64,000 nucleotides of DNA from Lewinellaceae bacterium (GTDB lineage Bacteria > Bacteroidota > Bacteroidia > Chitinophagales > Saprospiraceae), in the NCBI GenBank assembly GCA_020636375.1, contig JACJXZ010000007.1, positions 124,001 to 188,000 of the forward strand, in the 5' to 3' direction. The position numbers were made by a program, and so were the translations under genes. The first letter of the stretch is position 1, and each line of letters begins with the position of its first letter. Shown one piece after another: positions 35,345 through 44,392 of the stretch. The notes beneath the pieces are model-generated. The model was not told the origin of the DNA. It was given only the letters and a program-made list of their open reading frames with translations, and made no database searches.

Positions 35345-35507
35345 GGGCCGAAACACTGAAACCGGCTGAAAAATACAGACATTGAAGGGAATAAAATAAT
35401 GACAGGCGAGGAATTCTTTTTCCGGGATTCCAAGGCCAGGAAAGTCGAAAGTTAAGGGCACCGCCCTAATTACAAAGTATTTCCGGGAGCTGAGCTAAAA
35501 TCGTATT

Positions 35508-35592
35508 CAGACAGGGTAAACAGGATTTTCAAAATACAGACTCCGGTGGTTCCAGCCGGAACATCCTGCAAATCCTGTTAATCCTGTCTACT
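35508..35592. repeat. Word-type hairpin (AGACAGG / AATCCTGTTAATCCTGTCT)
   Basis: AGACAGGGTAAACAGGATTT on the left pairs loosely with AATCCTGTTAATCCTGTCT on the right. Same class as the other short-word hairpins. Confidence 0.6.
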
Positions 35593-35837
35593 TTTCACCC
35601 GGTGAAATGGCGTCCGGCTCAATCGCAGCTATTTCACAGGGCAATCCTGTCCCCTTTTCAAAAACCTGACTATTCGGAATATCCGGTTTCCACCTTCCGG
35701 CCTGCTTGTCTAATTTTCGGGATAGTCATAATTCAAGAATCCGGCTACGATTCCAGGACCGGACAGCGCCTTACATCGCATACGGGCCCATCAATCGCTG
35801 TCCGGCATCAGGCAGATAGCCTCAACCCCGCTGCTCC

Positions 35838-36872
35838 ATGAAAAAGAAAACCACCAGCCTCCGCCTCCAAATCCCCGACCCTTGCTCCGAAAGTTGGGAA
35901 GAGATGACGCCCCTGCCCGGCGGCCGCTATTGCCGCTACTGCGAGAAGACGGTAGTGGATTTTACGACGATGACCGGCCAGCAGATCACGCGCCTCTACC
36001 AGCGCCGCCAGGGCCGGGTGTGCGGCCGATTCTACATGGACCAGCTAGAAAGGGATTTGCCCCTGCCGGAGCCGGCCGGCCGCTGGCAGAAGTTTCGCGC
36101 TTTGGGGGCGCTGCTTTCCGGCCTCCTGCTGAGCGGAGCTGCCGCCGCGCAAACGGCAGTTCAGAAACCGGCGGCGGCCGTTCAACCTTCTGTTCAAAAA
36201 CCTGGCGAAACGTCGGCCCGGACAGTGAAAGGGGTGGTCACCGACGAAGCGGGTGAACCGCTCATTGGAGCGTCCATCGCCCTAACCGACGACACCGGGC
36301 GAATCATCACGGGAACCGTTAGCCTGGAGGATGGGCGATTCGGGCTGAAAATACCTGCCAATACCGGGCAGCTCGGCCTGAAATTTTCTTACGTTGGCTA
36401 TGATAACCAGGAGTTGGAATTAGAAAGGGCTCAGCTCCACGAAGAAAAAAGGATAGAGGTTCAAATGAAGCAGGTTTCCCATGAGTTGGCAGAAGCATTA
36501 GTCATCGCTTACAGAGGGCCGGTCATGCGAGGCTTGATAACCGGGATAGTCGTTGCCCGCAATGGCGAAAAGGAAGAGAAAAAAGAACCGCAAGCTCCGG
36601 TGGAAGAAGCAGAGGTTGTCAACCTTTTCCCCAACCCCTTCACTTCTTTTGTCAACGTTGAACTCGATCTGCCTGAGCCCGGACGCCTGCTCTTCCACCT
36701 CTACGATGCCTCCGGGAAGCTGGTTTTTGCCCAAGCCGAAGAACTGCCCCAGGGCCGGCAATTGCTGAACCTGGACTTGTCCGGCCGGTGCCTGCCCGCC
36801 GGCACGTACTTTCTGAGGATTTCCGACGAAGCAGGGGAGGTCCGGACGAAGCCGTTGGTGAAGGTGGAGTGA
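35838..36872 (+). CDS. Carboxypeptidase-like regulatory domain protein with T9SS type A sorting signal
   Basis: A 344-residue protein. Residues 1-65 hold a Cys pattern (PCSESWEEMTPLPGGRYC, then CEKTVVDFT) often seen in Bacteroidota envelope proteins. A membrane helix (about 88-107, ALGALLSGLLLSGAAAAQTA) comes next, then a carboxypeptidase-regulatory-like beta domain (VKGVVTDEAGEPLIGASIAL), and finally a type IX secretion C-terminal signal (about 255-344: NLFPNPFTSFVNVELDLP and the closing AGTYFLRISDEAGEVRTKPL). Export past the membrane helix would leave the sorting domain in the periplasm. Function is unknown. Confidence 0.82.
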   Translation: MKKKTTSLRLQIPDPCSESWEEMTPLPGGRYCRYCEKTVVDFTTMTGQQITRLYQRRQGRVCGRFYMDQLERDLPLPEPAGRWQKFRALGALLSGLLLSGAAAAQTAVQKPAAAVQPSVQKPGETSARTVKGVVTDEAGEPLIGASIALTDDTGRIITGTVSLEDGRFGLKIPANTGQLGLKFSYVGYDNQELELERAQLHEEKRIEVQMKQVSHELAEALVIAYRGPVMRGLITGIVVARNGEKEEKKEPQAPVEEAEVVNLFPNPFTSFVNVELDLPEPGRLLFHLYDASGKLVFAQAEELPQGRQLLNLDLSGRCLPAGTYFLRISDEAGEVRTKPLVKVE

Positions 36873-36904
36873 GTGGATGCAGGCCATTGAGGCCGATGGC
36901 TATA

Positions 36905-37099
36905 CTTAGGGCCCGGAGAATAATAACTTCCCCATTTGATCCGGCTCTTTTTCCGCCAGGCTGCGTTGCTTGTCGGTCAGGTAGCTCCGGCTATCTTCCC
37001 TCCCCGACACTTCGTATACGGGGCAGGCTCTCGCGCCTTGCCTGGCGAAAAAATAGCTCACCTGAAATGAGGAACTTATTTTTCTCCGGCCCCTTAGTA
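36905..37099. repeat. Imperfect 195-bp inverted repeat
   Basis: GGGCCCGGAGAATAATAACT on the left and its near complement at the right end, with an inner GCCAGGC/GCCTGGC pair. It lies in the 497-bp intergenic region between the sorting-domain gene and the cation ATPase and looks MITE-like. Confidence 0.65.
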
Positions 37100-37133
37100 T
37101 TTTTGTAACTATTTAGGTGGGTCTGATGCCTTT

Positions 37134-37324
37134 GCCACGAAGCTTGCCCGGCTCGCAGAGACGGGACACCAAGACACCAAGTTTACCCGGACTTCGGCGT
37201 GAGCTCAGTCGAACGACTATAGATGGGTAAGTTATTGTTGCGCGATCCCTTAGTGCCCGCCTGCTGTGCCAGCGGCCGGCAGGTTTTTGTGTCCCGTCTC
37301 TGCGAGCCGGGCAAGCTTCGTGGC
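37134..37324. repeat. 191-bp hairpin with perfect 36-bp arms
   Basis: 37134-37169 and 37289-37324 are exactly complementary over 36 bases (arm begins GCCACGAAGCTTGCCCGGCT). The centre carries an ACTTCGGCGTGAGCTCAG-type word also seen at 46029. The remaining sequence to 37369 shows no gene. Confidence 0.9.
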
Positions 37325-37369
37325 TAAAGAGCGGAGGGCTGCTAGTTACGTATTTTTGTGGTAAATAGC

Positions 37370-40114
37370 TCAGGCCTGCCAAAAAGAATGCCCCTTGGCC
37401 AACATCTTCCCCCCCTGAATAACCAGCACCGGCAGTACGCTCGTAACAGCGATGAGCCCCCACGCCCTGCCGCTCAGCGTTTGAAAGGAGAGCGCTTCCT
37501 TCAGGGCAGGCGTAAAGTAAGCCGCGAAGATGGCGGCGGTACACAGGGCCAGGGCACCCCAGATGTACTTATTGCGCGTCACCTGGTTGTCGAACAGAGG
37601 CTCTTCCGCTTCCCGCATGTTGAAAACGTGCCAGAGCTGGGCGAAAGCCAGGCTGAAGAAGGCGATGTTGTTGCATGCTTCCGGGTCCAGTCCCCAGTAT
37701 TCGCGGGCGAAGAAGTAAGCAGCGGCCAGTGCGGTTGTCAGGATGAGGCCGTAAGTGCCGATCCGGACCCAGTGCCGGCGGGTGACAATGGGTTCTTTCG
37801 GATCTTTGGGTTTTTGCTGCATCACCTTGTCGCTTCCCCCGCCGATGCCCAGGGCAAGCGCCGGAAAGACATCTGACAACAGATTGAGGAACAGCAGTTG
37901 CAGCGGCAGCAGCGGGAGTTCAAAAACAGTGAAACTGATCAATGCGATCAGCAGGATTTCGGACAGGTGGTAAGACAGCTGGTAGACGATGAATTTGCGG
38001 ATATTGCCGAAGATGATGCGCCCTTCGCAGATGGCCTCCACGATAGACGGAAAAGAATCGTCTTTGAGCACCAGGCTGGCCACTTCAGTTGCCACCTGGG
38101 TGCCGCGCTTGCCCATGGCGATGCCGATGTCCGCCTTCTTCAGGGCCGGGGCGTCGTTGACGCCGTCGCCGGTCATGCCTACCACTTCCCCATGGCGCTG
38201 GTGTAAATCCACAAGATTCAGTTTCTGTTCCGGGTCGACCCGGGCAAAGATGGCGGTTTTCAGGATTTCCTCCTCGGTGGGGCGCCCGCTGTCGCCTCGA
38301 CGCAATTCCCTGCCGTGGAGGACGCCGGCTTCCTCTTCCGCTACGACCGACACCTTGCGCCCTACGTTGAGGGCGGTGCCCGGATGGTCGCCGGTCGCCA
38401 TTTTTATCCGGATGCCGGCCTGCTTGCAAAGCTCAACCGCCCCTTTGACTTCTTTCCGGGGCGGGTCGATGAAACCGGCGAGGCCGGCAAGAGTCATCTC
38501 CTGCATCAATTTTTCTTCGACCTCCGCCTCCCCCGAAGGCTTCTCTTTCAGTTCTTTAAAGGCCAGAGCGATCACCCGCAACCCCGCTTCAGAAAGCGCC
38601 TCGCTGTAACCGGCCCATTTCTTTCGGGCGTCTTCGCGCAAGGGCACCGTCCCTTCCGCAGTGAGCAACTGCGTACAGCGCTCCAGGATGGGCAACGGAG
38701 CGCCTTTGGCGGACAAGAAAATGCCGCCGTCCACTTCGTGCACAACGCCCATCACCATGTCCTCCGAATCAAAAGGTTCTTCCGCCAGCCTTTCCCGGCT
38801 GCGGAGTTCCTGATACTGTTCCTTATCGTGAGCCTGGCAGAACCGCAGCAAGGCCAGGTCCAGCGGGTCGCCTTTCCCTTCCCGTTGCCCGTTATTTTCC
38901 TCCGAGAGCGAGGCATCATTGCACAACGTTGCTATCCGGAAAAAAAGCGCCGGCAAATCCTTCCTCTCCCCGGATTGGGCACCGGCACCTTCATCGGACA
39001 GGCAGACCGAGGTGCCGTCGTCTTTCCAGTCGACTCTGGCTCGAACGCCGTCCAGCTGAATAACATCCAGCGTCAGGCGGTTTTCGGTCAGCGTTCCGGT
39101 TTTGTCGGTAAAAATGACGGTGGTCTCCCCCAGCGTTTCAACTGCCGACAGCCGCTTGACAATCACATTGCGTTTGGCGAGGCGAAGCATCCCCCTGGCC
39201 AGGGCGATGCTGGCTACGATGGGCAGGCCCTCCGGGATGGCGGCGATGGTCCAGGCGATGGCGGTCTGCACCAGCTGATACACCGGCTTGCCGGCCACCC
39301 ACCCGAAGAGGAAGAACAGGGCGGCCAGGCCCAGCGTCACCCAGATCAACCGCTGGCTGAGGCGCTGCAGCTTTTTGTCGAGCGGCGCCTGCTCCGCTTC
39401 GGCCGAGCTGACCAACGCTGAGATGTTGCCGATCTCCGTCCGCATGCCGGTAGCGGTCACCACCACTTTGCCGCTGCCGTTGGTAATGGCCGTGCCTTTG
39501 AATACCATATTCCTCCGGTCGGCCACCTGGGTATCCTCCTCCAGGGGGGCAGCGTCTTTTTCCACCGGGACGGACTCGCCCGTCAGGGGGGATTCGTCAA
39601 TAGACAATTCCGACTCGGACAGTATCCGCCCGTCGGCAGGGACGAGCGCGCCGGTTTCCAGCAGCAGGATGTCGCCCGGCGCCAGTTGTTCGGCGTTTAT
39701 CTCCTGCTCCCGGCCGTCCCGCAGCACACGGGCCTTCACCACGTCCATCTTTTTCAATGCCTTCATGCTTTGCTGCGCCTGAAATTCCATCCAGAAGCCG
39801 ATAGCCGTATTGAGCACGATGACAACAATGATGGCGATCGCTTCCGGCGTGTCGCCGAAGGCAAAGGCGAGCCCACAGGCGGCTATTAGCAGATAAATGA
39901 CCGGGTTGTTGAGCTGGCTGAGCAACAGCGCCAGCAGGCTTTTTTCTTCCTGCTCTTCCAGTTCGTTGGGGCCGTACTCTTCCAGCCGTTTTTCTGCCTC
40001 TTGCCGGCTCAGGCCATCTTCCGCGTTGGTGTCGAGTTCTTGTACTAACTCCTCGCTATCCCTGGCGTACGGGGAGGATATCTTTTTTGCTGAGCGTTGC
40101 TCGTTTTTTGCCAT
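37370..40114 (-). CDS. Cation-translocating P-type ATPase (P2 type)
   Basis: A 914-residue P2-type ATPase. N-terminal cation ATPase domain with DGLSRQEAEKRLEEYGPNEL, actuator TGESVPVE, PEGLPIVASIALARG in helix 4, phosphorylation site DKTGTLTENRLTLD and hinge TGDGVNDAPALKKADIGIAMG. A C-terminal cation ATPase domain with four more helices follows. The PEGLP motif fits Ca2+ or Na+/H+ pumps of the SERCA/PMR1-like group; the exact ion is not evident. It converges on the 36-bp hairpin at 37134 and is divergent to the restriction locus. Confidence 0.9.
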   Translation of the reverse strand: MAKNEQRSAKKISSPYARDSEELVQELDTNAEDGLSRQEAEKRLEEYGPNELEEQEEKSLLALLLSQLNNPVIYLLIAACGLAFAFGDTPEAIAIIVVIVLNTAIGFWMEFQAQQSMKALKKMDVVKARVLRDGREQEINAEQLAPGDILLLETGALVPADGRILSESELSIDESPLTGESVPVEKDAAPLEEDTQVADRRNMVFKGTAITNGSGKVVVTATGMRTEIGNISALVSSAEAEQAPLDKKLQRLSQRLIWVTLGLAALFFLFGWVAGKPVYQLVQTAIAWTIAAIPEGLPIVASIALARGMLRLAKRNVIVKRLSAVETLGETTVIFTDKTGTLTENRLTLDVIQLDGVRARVDWKDDGTSVCLSDEGAGAQSGERKDLPALFFRIATLCNDASLSEENNGQREGKGDPLDLALLRFCQAHDKEQYQELRSRERLAEEPFDSEDMVMGVVHEVDGGIFLSAKGAPLPILERCTQLLTAEGTVPLREDARKKWAGYSEALSEAGLRVIALAFKELKEKPSGEAEVEEKLMQEMTLAGLAGFIDPPRKEVKGAVELCKQAGIRIKMATGDHPGTALNVGRKVSVVAEEEAGVLHGRELRRGDSGRPTEEEILKTAIFARVDPEQKLNLVDLHQRHGEVVGMTGDGVNDAPALKKADIGIAMGKRGTQVATEVASLVLKDDSFPSIVEAICEGRIIFGNIRKFIVYQLSYHLSEILLIALISFTVFELPLLPLQLLFLNLLSDVFPALALGIGGGSDKVMQQKPKDPKEPIVTRRHWVRIGTYGLILTTALAAAYFFAREYWGLDPEACNNIAFFSLAFAQLWHVFNMREAEEPLFDNQVTRNKYIWGALALCTAAIFAAYFTPALKEALSFQTLSGRAWGLIAVTSVLPVLVIQGGKMLAKGHSFWQA

Positions 40115-40239
40115 GTGTGCTGGTTTCTTACTTATAGAAGGGAAATTTTGGGTTCATGTTTGATGGTGGGTTATGTATATGGGCTGGAGGCCATAATTCG
40201 TTTTCTCACTCATATAAGTACTTTACATCCAAAAAAACT

Positions 40240-40247
40240 TAAATTTG
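40240..40247 (+). promoter_or_regulatory. hsdR -7 box (TAAATTTG)
   Basis: TAnnTTTG match 43 bp before the hsdR ATG. Confidence 0.45.
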
Positions 40248-40290
40248 AAACTCCCGTACAAATGATAAACAGCAGGAAACTCCCACGATC

Positions 40291-43086
40291 ATGGCGCGCA
40301 ACGAAAAACAAACCCGCAAGCAGATCATCGACCGCCGCCTGGCCGAGGCCGGCTGGGACGTTGCTAATGCCGCCCAGGTGGTAGAGGAGTTCGACATCGA
40401 GGTGGGGCTGCCGGATGGAGTGGCGGAGCCGCGGACGAAGTACGACGGGCGCCAGTTTTCGGATTATGTGCTGATGGGCAAGGACGGCAAGCCACTGGCG
40501 GTAGTGGAGGCAAAAAAAACCAGCGTGGATGCGCGGGTGGGGGAAGAGCAGGCCAAGCAGTACGCCTACAACATCCAGAAGCAATATGGGGGCGAACTGC
40601 CATTCTGCTTCTACACCAACGGGCTGGATATTTACTTTTGGGACCTGGGCAACTACCCGCCCCGGAAAGTCTATGGCTTTCCTACCCGGCTGGACCTGGA
40701 ACGCCTGCAGGTACTACGGCGGCGGCGCAATCCGCTCTCGCAGGAGTTGATCAATGTGGACATCGCCGGCCGGCCCTATCAGATCGAGGCCATCCGGACG
40801 GTGATGGAGAGCATGGAACGGCAACGGCGGCGCTTCCTGCTGGTGATGGCCACCGGCACCGGTAAGACCCGGACGACCATCGCCCTGGTGGATGCACTGA
40901 TGCGGGCAGGGTGGATCGAAAAGACGCTCTTCCTGGTGGACCGCATCGCCCTGCGCAACCAGGCGCTGGATGCTTTTAAGGAACATCTGCCCTCTGAACC
41001 GCGCTGGCCGAAGGAAAAAGAAAAGGCTTTTTATAAGGACCGGCGGATCTACGTGACTACCTACCCCACGATGGCCAACCTGCTGGAGCGGCAGTATTTC
41101 TCGCCTCATTTTTTCGACCTGGTGGTGACCGATGAAAGCCACCGGTCTATATATAATGTGTATAAGGATGTGCTGGAATATTTTGACGGCGTAAAGCTGG
41201 GGCTGACGGCTACGCCGACGGACGTGATCGACCACAACACCTTCAGGTTGTTCGAATGCCAGGATGGTATTCCTTCTTTTGCCTATACCTACGATGAGGC
41301 GGTGAATAACATCCCGCCTTATCTGGCCGACTTTGAAGTGTTGAAGATTCAAACCAAATTTCAGCAGGAGGGCATCAATAAACGGACCATCAGCCTGGAA
41401 GACCAGAAGCGGCTGCTGGCGGAGGGCAAAGAACCGGAGGAGGTCAACTACGAGGGAAGCGAGCTGGAAAAACGGGTGACCAACCGGGGTACCAATGCTT
41501 TGATCGTCCGGGAATTTATGGACGAGTGCATCATGGACCCCAATGGTACCCTGCCGGGCAAGACGATCTTTTTTTGCCTCACCAAGGCACACGCCCGGCG
41601 CATCAAGGCAATCTTTGATAGCTTGTATCCGGAACATAAAGGGGAATTGGCAAAGGTGCTGGTTTCGGAAGACAGTCGGGTGCATGGCAAAGGGGGGCTG
41701 CTGGACCAGTTCACAAAACAGGACATGCCACGGGTAGCCATCAGCGTAGATATGCTGGATACCGGCATTGATGTGCGGGAGGTAGTCAACCTCGTTTTTG
41801 CTAAGCCGGTCTATTCTTATACCAAATTCTGGCAGATGATCGGGAGGGGTACGCGCTTGTTGGAACCGAAAAAGATCAAACCCTGGTGCCCGGAGAAGGA
41901 TAAATTTCTGATCATCGACTGTTGGGATAACTTTGACTATTTCAAACTGAACCCTAAAGGCAAGGAGCATAAGGAACAGGTGGCGCTGCCCGTCCGCCTG
42001 TTCGGCTTGCGGCTGGATAAGGTGGAGCTGGCGCAGGAAAAGCAGGAAGGTGAAATAACGGCCAAGGAAATTGGATTTTTGCGGAAGATGATAAATGAGC
42101 TACCGGAAAAATCAATCGTCGTTTTGGATGCCCGGGCTAGCCTGGAGAAGGTGGCGGCGGAGGAATTCTGGAATCGGCTGGCCGATACCAAACTGGAATT
42201 CCTCAGGGTGAACATCAAGCCTCTAATGCGCACCATTGCCGGTGTAGACTTTAAGGCGATGCGCTTTGAAAAGGATGTAGTGGAAACCTCCATCGCTCTG
42301 CTGGCGGAGGACGAGGAGCGTTTTGAAACATTGAAAGATGCGCTGGTAGAACAGGTCTCGGAACTGCCACTCTCCGTCAATACCGTCCGGAAGGAACAGG
42401 AATGGATAGAGAAAGCCCAAACCAACCGCTTCTGGGCGTCCGTCGATGATACCCAGCTCGACGAACTCAGCCGGCGCCTGGCGCCGCTGATGCGCTTCCG
42501 GGAGAGGGATGACCATAACCGAGGTATTGAAAAACTGGACCTTGGGGACGTTACTACCTCCAAAGAGAAAGTCGAATTCGGGCCGGAAAACGAAGCGATC
42601 AGCATCGCGGAATACCGCCGCCTGGTGGAAGAGCGCCTCCGAAAGATGGCCAGTACCAACCTCACCCTGCAAAAGCTCAAAGCGGGCATGGAGCTGACCG
42701 ATGAGGAGGTGGAGCGCCTGGCGGAAATGCTCAGCCAGCAAAACCCCTTCATCACCGAGGAGCTGCTACAGCGCGTTTACGACAATAAAAAGGCGAAGTT
42801 CATACAGTTCATCAAACACATCCTCGGGCTGGAGGAATTGGCTACTTTTACCGATACGGTAGCCCAGGCATTTGAGGCGTTCATTCAGGAGCACAACGAC
42901 TACAACGCCCTGCAGATCCGCTTCCTTGAAGTGCTGAAATCGTTTATCCTGAAAAAGGGGACGGTGGAAAAGAAAGACTTGATCCAGACTCCTTTTAATG
43001 TATTTCATCCGGATGGTATTCGCGGGCTGTTCCGGCCAAAGGATATAGAAGAGATACTGGAGCTGACGGAGAAAGTGGTAGCCTGA
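40291..43086 (+). CDS. hsdR: Type I restriction enzyme R subunit (HsdR)
   Basis: A 931-residue restriction and translocase subunit. The N-terminal nuclease shows the PD-(D/E)xK signature SDYVLMGKDGKPLAVVEAKK. The helicase follows: MATGTGKTRTTIAL (Walker A), TDESHRSIY (DESH box), QMIGRGTRLLEPKK (motif VI). A helical EcoEI-type C-terminal domain closes it. It makes double-strand breaks after ATP-dependent translocation when the HsdM/HsdS complex meets unmethylated sites. It is the first gene of the locus, which is interrupted later by an insertion sequence. Confidence 0.93.
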   Translation: MARNEKQTRKQIIDRRLAEAGWDVANAAQVVEEFDIEVGLPDGVAEPRTKYDGRQFSDYVLMGKDGKPLAVVEAKKTSVDARVGEEQAKQYAYNIQKQYGGELPFCFYTNGLDIYFWDLGNYPPRKVYGFPTRLDLERLQVLRRRRNPLSQELINVDIAGRPYQIEAIRTVMESMERQRRRFLLVMATGTGKTRTTIALVDALMRAGWIEKTLFLVDRIALRNQALDAFKEHLPSEPRWPKEKEKAFYKDRRIYVTTYPTMANLLERQYFSPHFFDLVVTDESHRSIYNVYKDVLEYFDGVKLGLTATPTDVIDHNTFRLFECQDGIPSFAYTYDEAVNNIPPYLADFEVLKIQTKFQQEGINKRTISLEDQKRLLAEGKEPEEVNYEGSELEKRVTNRGTNALIVREFMDECIMDPNGTLPGKTIFFCLTKAHARRIKAIFDSLYPEHKGELAKVLVSEDSRVHGKGGLLDQFTKQDMPRVAISVDMLDTGIDVREVVNLVFAKPVYSYTKFWQMIGRGTRLLEPKKIKPWCPEKDKFLIIDCWDNFDYFKLNPKGKEHKEQVALPVRLFGLRLDKVELAQEKQEGEITAKEIGFLRKMINELPEKSIVVLDARASLEKVAAEEFWNRLADTKLEFLRVNIKPLMRTIAGVDFKAMRFEKDVVETSIALLAEDEERFETLKDALVEQVSELPLSVNTVRKEQEWIEKAQTNRFWASVDDTQLDELSRRLAPLMRFRERDDHNRGIEKLDLGDVTTSKEKVEFGPENEAISIAEYRRLVEERLRKMASTNLTLQKLKAGMELTDEEVERLAEMLSQQNPFITEELLQRVYDNKKAKFIQFIKHILGLEELATFTDTVAQAFEAFIQEHNDYNALQIRFLEVLKSFILKKGTVEKKDLIQTPFNVFHPDGIRGLFRPKDIEEILELTEKVVA

Positions 43087-43118
43087 AAGAACGGACCAAT
43101 TATCAATAAAAGCGGTTT

Positions 43119-43532
43119 ATGGAAGACACCATATTCATTCTGGGAGAAGACGGGAAACTGATAGAGATGAACGAATCTTTCTACGACAGCGAAGATCTAT
43201 TACAGCGCCTGCTCAACGATTACCCCAAGCTGCTGGCCGGCAGCCAGGTCAACCCCGAAGACCCGAGGCGGTGGCTGCTGATCTCCCGGGAGCTGGGCAT
43301 TCCGGATGATGAGAACGTCGGCAACCGTTGGGCGGTGGACCATCTGTTTGTCGACCAGAAGGAACTAAAAATGCAACTGCGGGAAAAATTGAATGCCATA
43401 ACTGGGGTCAATATCCCGGCAGAGAAGATCAACAAACGCCCCAGTTTTAACATCGGTCTGCTGGCAAAGGAGAGCGAATTGCAGAAGTTCATCGATGCTT
43501 TTGATTGGTTCTACCAGCATTACGGGAAGTAA
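43119..43532 (+). CDS. Internally shortened relative of a PD-(D/E)xK nuclease-like protein
   Basis: A 137-residue protein. The N-terminal 75 residues (YDSEDLLQRLLNDYPKLLAG, PRRWLLISRELGIPDD, NRWAVDHLFVDQ) match the start of a family of about 350 residues which, in my recollection, continues with a nuclease-like VEVKRSSD segment. Here that core is missing and the sequence jumps to ELKMQLREKLNAITGVNIPA and SELQKFIDAFDWFYQHYG, which resembles the C-terminal end. So this looks like a large internal in-frame deletion that has kept both ends. It lies between hsdR and the DUF559 gene and is probably not a working nuclease. Confidence 0.6.
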   Translation: MEDTIFILGEDGKLIEMNESFYDSEDLLQRLLNDYPKLLAGSQVNPEDPRRWLLISRELGIPDDENVGNRWAVDHLFVDQKELKMQLREKLNAITGVNIPAEKINKRPSFNIGLLAKESELQKFIDAFDWFYQHYGK

Positions 43533-43608
43533 GGCCCTTGTCCAGAACTGGAGCCCATCCTGGTAGGCATTCGGGAAGGAGAAAGGAGGCTGCAGTTGGA
43601 ATATCCCC

Positions 43609-43847
43609 CGCTGGCGGCTACGAGTTGTACATATCTTACTGTCAGCCCAACGGGCTGAAATAACCCTGGGCGACATCGGGTGCCAAACCATAGCCCTGAA
43701 GGGGCGATATAAATTATTTTGCCCTTTCAGGGCGTAATTGAACGGCCATTTGTCGCCCAGGGCGATGCCCTGGGCTATTCCTATTTCAGCCTTTCAGGCT
43801 GATGGCAGCCCATTGCCCATCTATGTACAACTCGTAGCCGCTGGCGG
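43609..43847. mobile_element. MITE-like hairpin element with 9-bp direct repeats
   Basis: The inner element has perfect 18-bp inverted ends (43616-43633 and 43822-43839, GGCTACGAGTTGTACATA and its complement). CGCTGGCGG occurs at 43609-43617 and 43839-43847, flanking it in direct orientation. The interior carries further inverted words (CAGCCCAACGGGCTGA, CCCTGGGC/GCCCAGGG). No ORF. Confidence 0.75.
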
Positions 43848-43888
43848 GGGTGCAGGGGATGGAAATATCTGTAAGAACTTCCAAGAAA

Positions 43889-44323
43889 ATGAATATCCAA
43901 ATTTGCTTTTATATGGAAAGAGCTTCCCCAAAAAATAACTATCATTACAATCCCAGGCTGAAAGGGTTAGCAAACTCCCTGCGAAAGAATATGACAAAAG
44001 CGGAGGCATATTTACTTCAAGGCAGACAGATGAAAGGCTATCAATTCCGTAGACAGCGTCCCGTATTAAACTATATAGCGGATTTCATGTGCAAAGAACT
44101 GTTGTTGATCATTGAAGTTGATGGTATTACTCACGATTCGGAGGAAGGCTTCCATAGAGATCAGAAAAAAGACAAGGATCTTCAAGAAGTAGGATTTTCG
44201 GTTCTACGGGTTTCAGATTGGGAAGTATTGAATAAAATGACAGATGTTTCAATTATGATAGGTGAATGGATAGATGAAAATGCGATTTGTCCACCCCCCG
44301 GCCCCCGCCAGCGGGGGAGATAA
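43889..44323 (+). CDS. DUF559 domain-containing protein
   Basis: A protein of about 144 residues; start uncertain (43859, 43889 or 43913). The DUF559 fold shows NNYHYNPRLKGLANSLRKNM, AEAYLLQGRQMKGYQFRRQRP, FMCKELLLIIEVDGITHD (the acidic D of a Vsr/PD-(D/E)xK-type nuclease site) and DLQEVGFSVLRVSDWEVL. It is thought to be an endonuclease-like fold with unclear substrate. It stands between hsdR and hsdM, beyond a MITE-like hairpin, so it may be a moron gene and not part of the restriction system. Confidence 0.75.
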   Translation: MNIQICFYMERASPKNNYHYNPRLKGLANSLRKNMTKAEAYLLQGRQMKGYQFRRQRPVLNYIADFMCKELLLIIEVDGITHDSEEGFHRDQKKDKDLQEVGFSVLRVSDWEVLNKMTDVSIMIGEWIDENAICPPPGPRQRGR

Positions 44324-44392
44324 GAGCCCTGGCTGTGCCCGCCAGCGGAGGCAAAATGAACGTCACCATAACGCAAAATCCTACAAACTAAT

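Larger units (their letters stand above)
35271..35837. other. Intergenic region with two hairpins
   Basis: 567 bp. Holds a long hairpin (35286-35344) and a word-type hairpin at about 35508-35592. No gene is seen. Confidence 0.6.
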
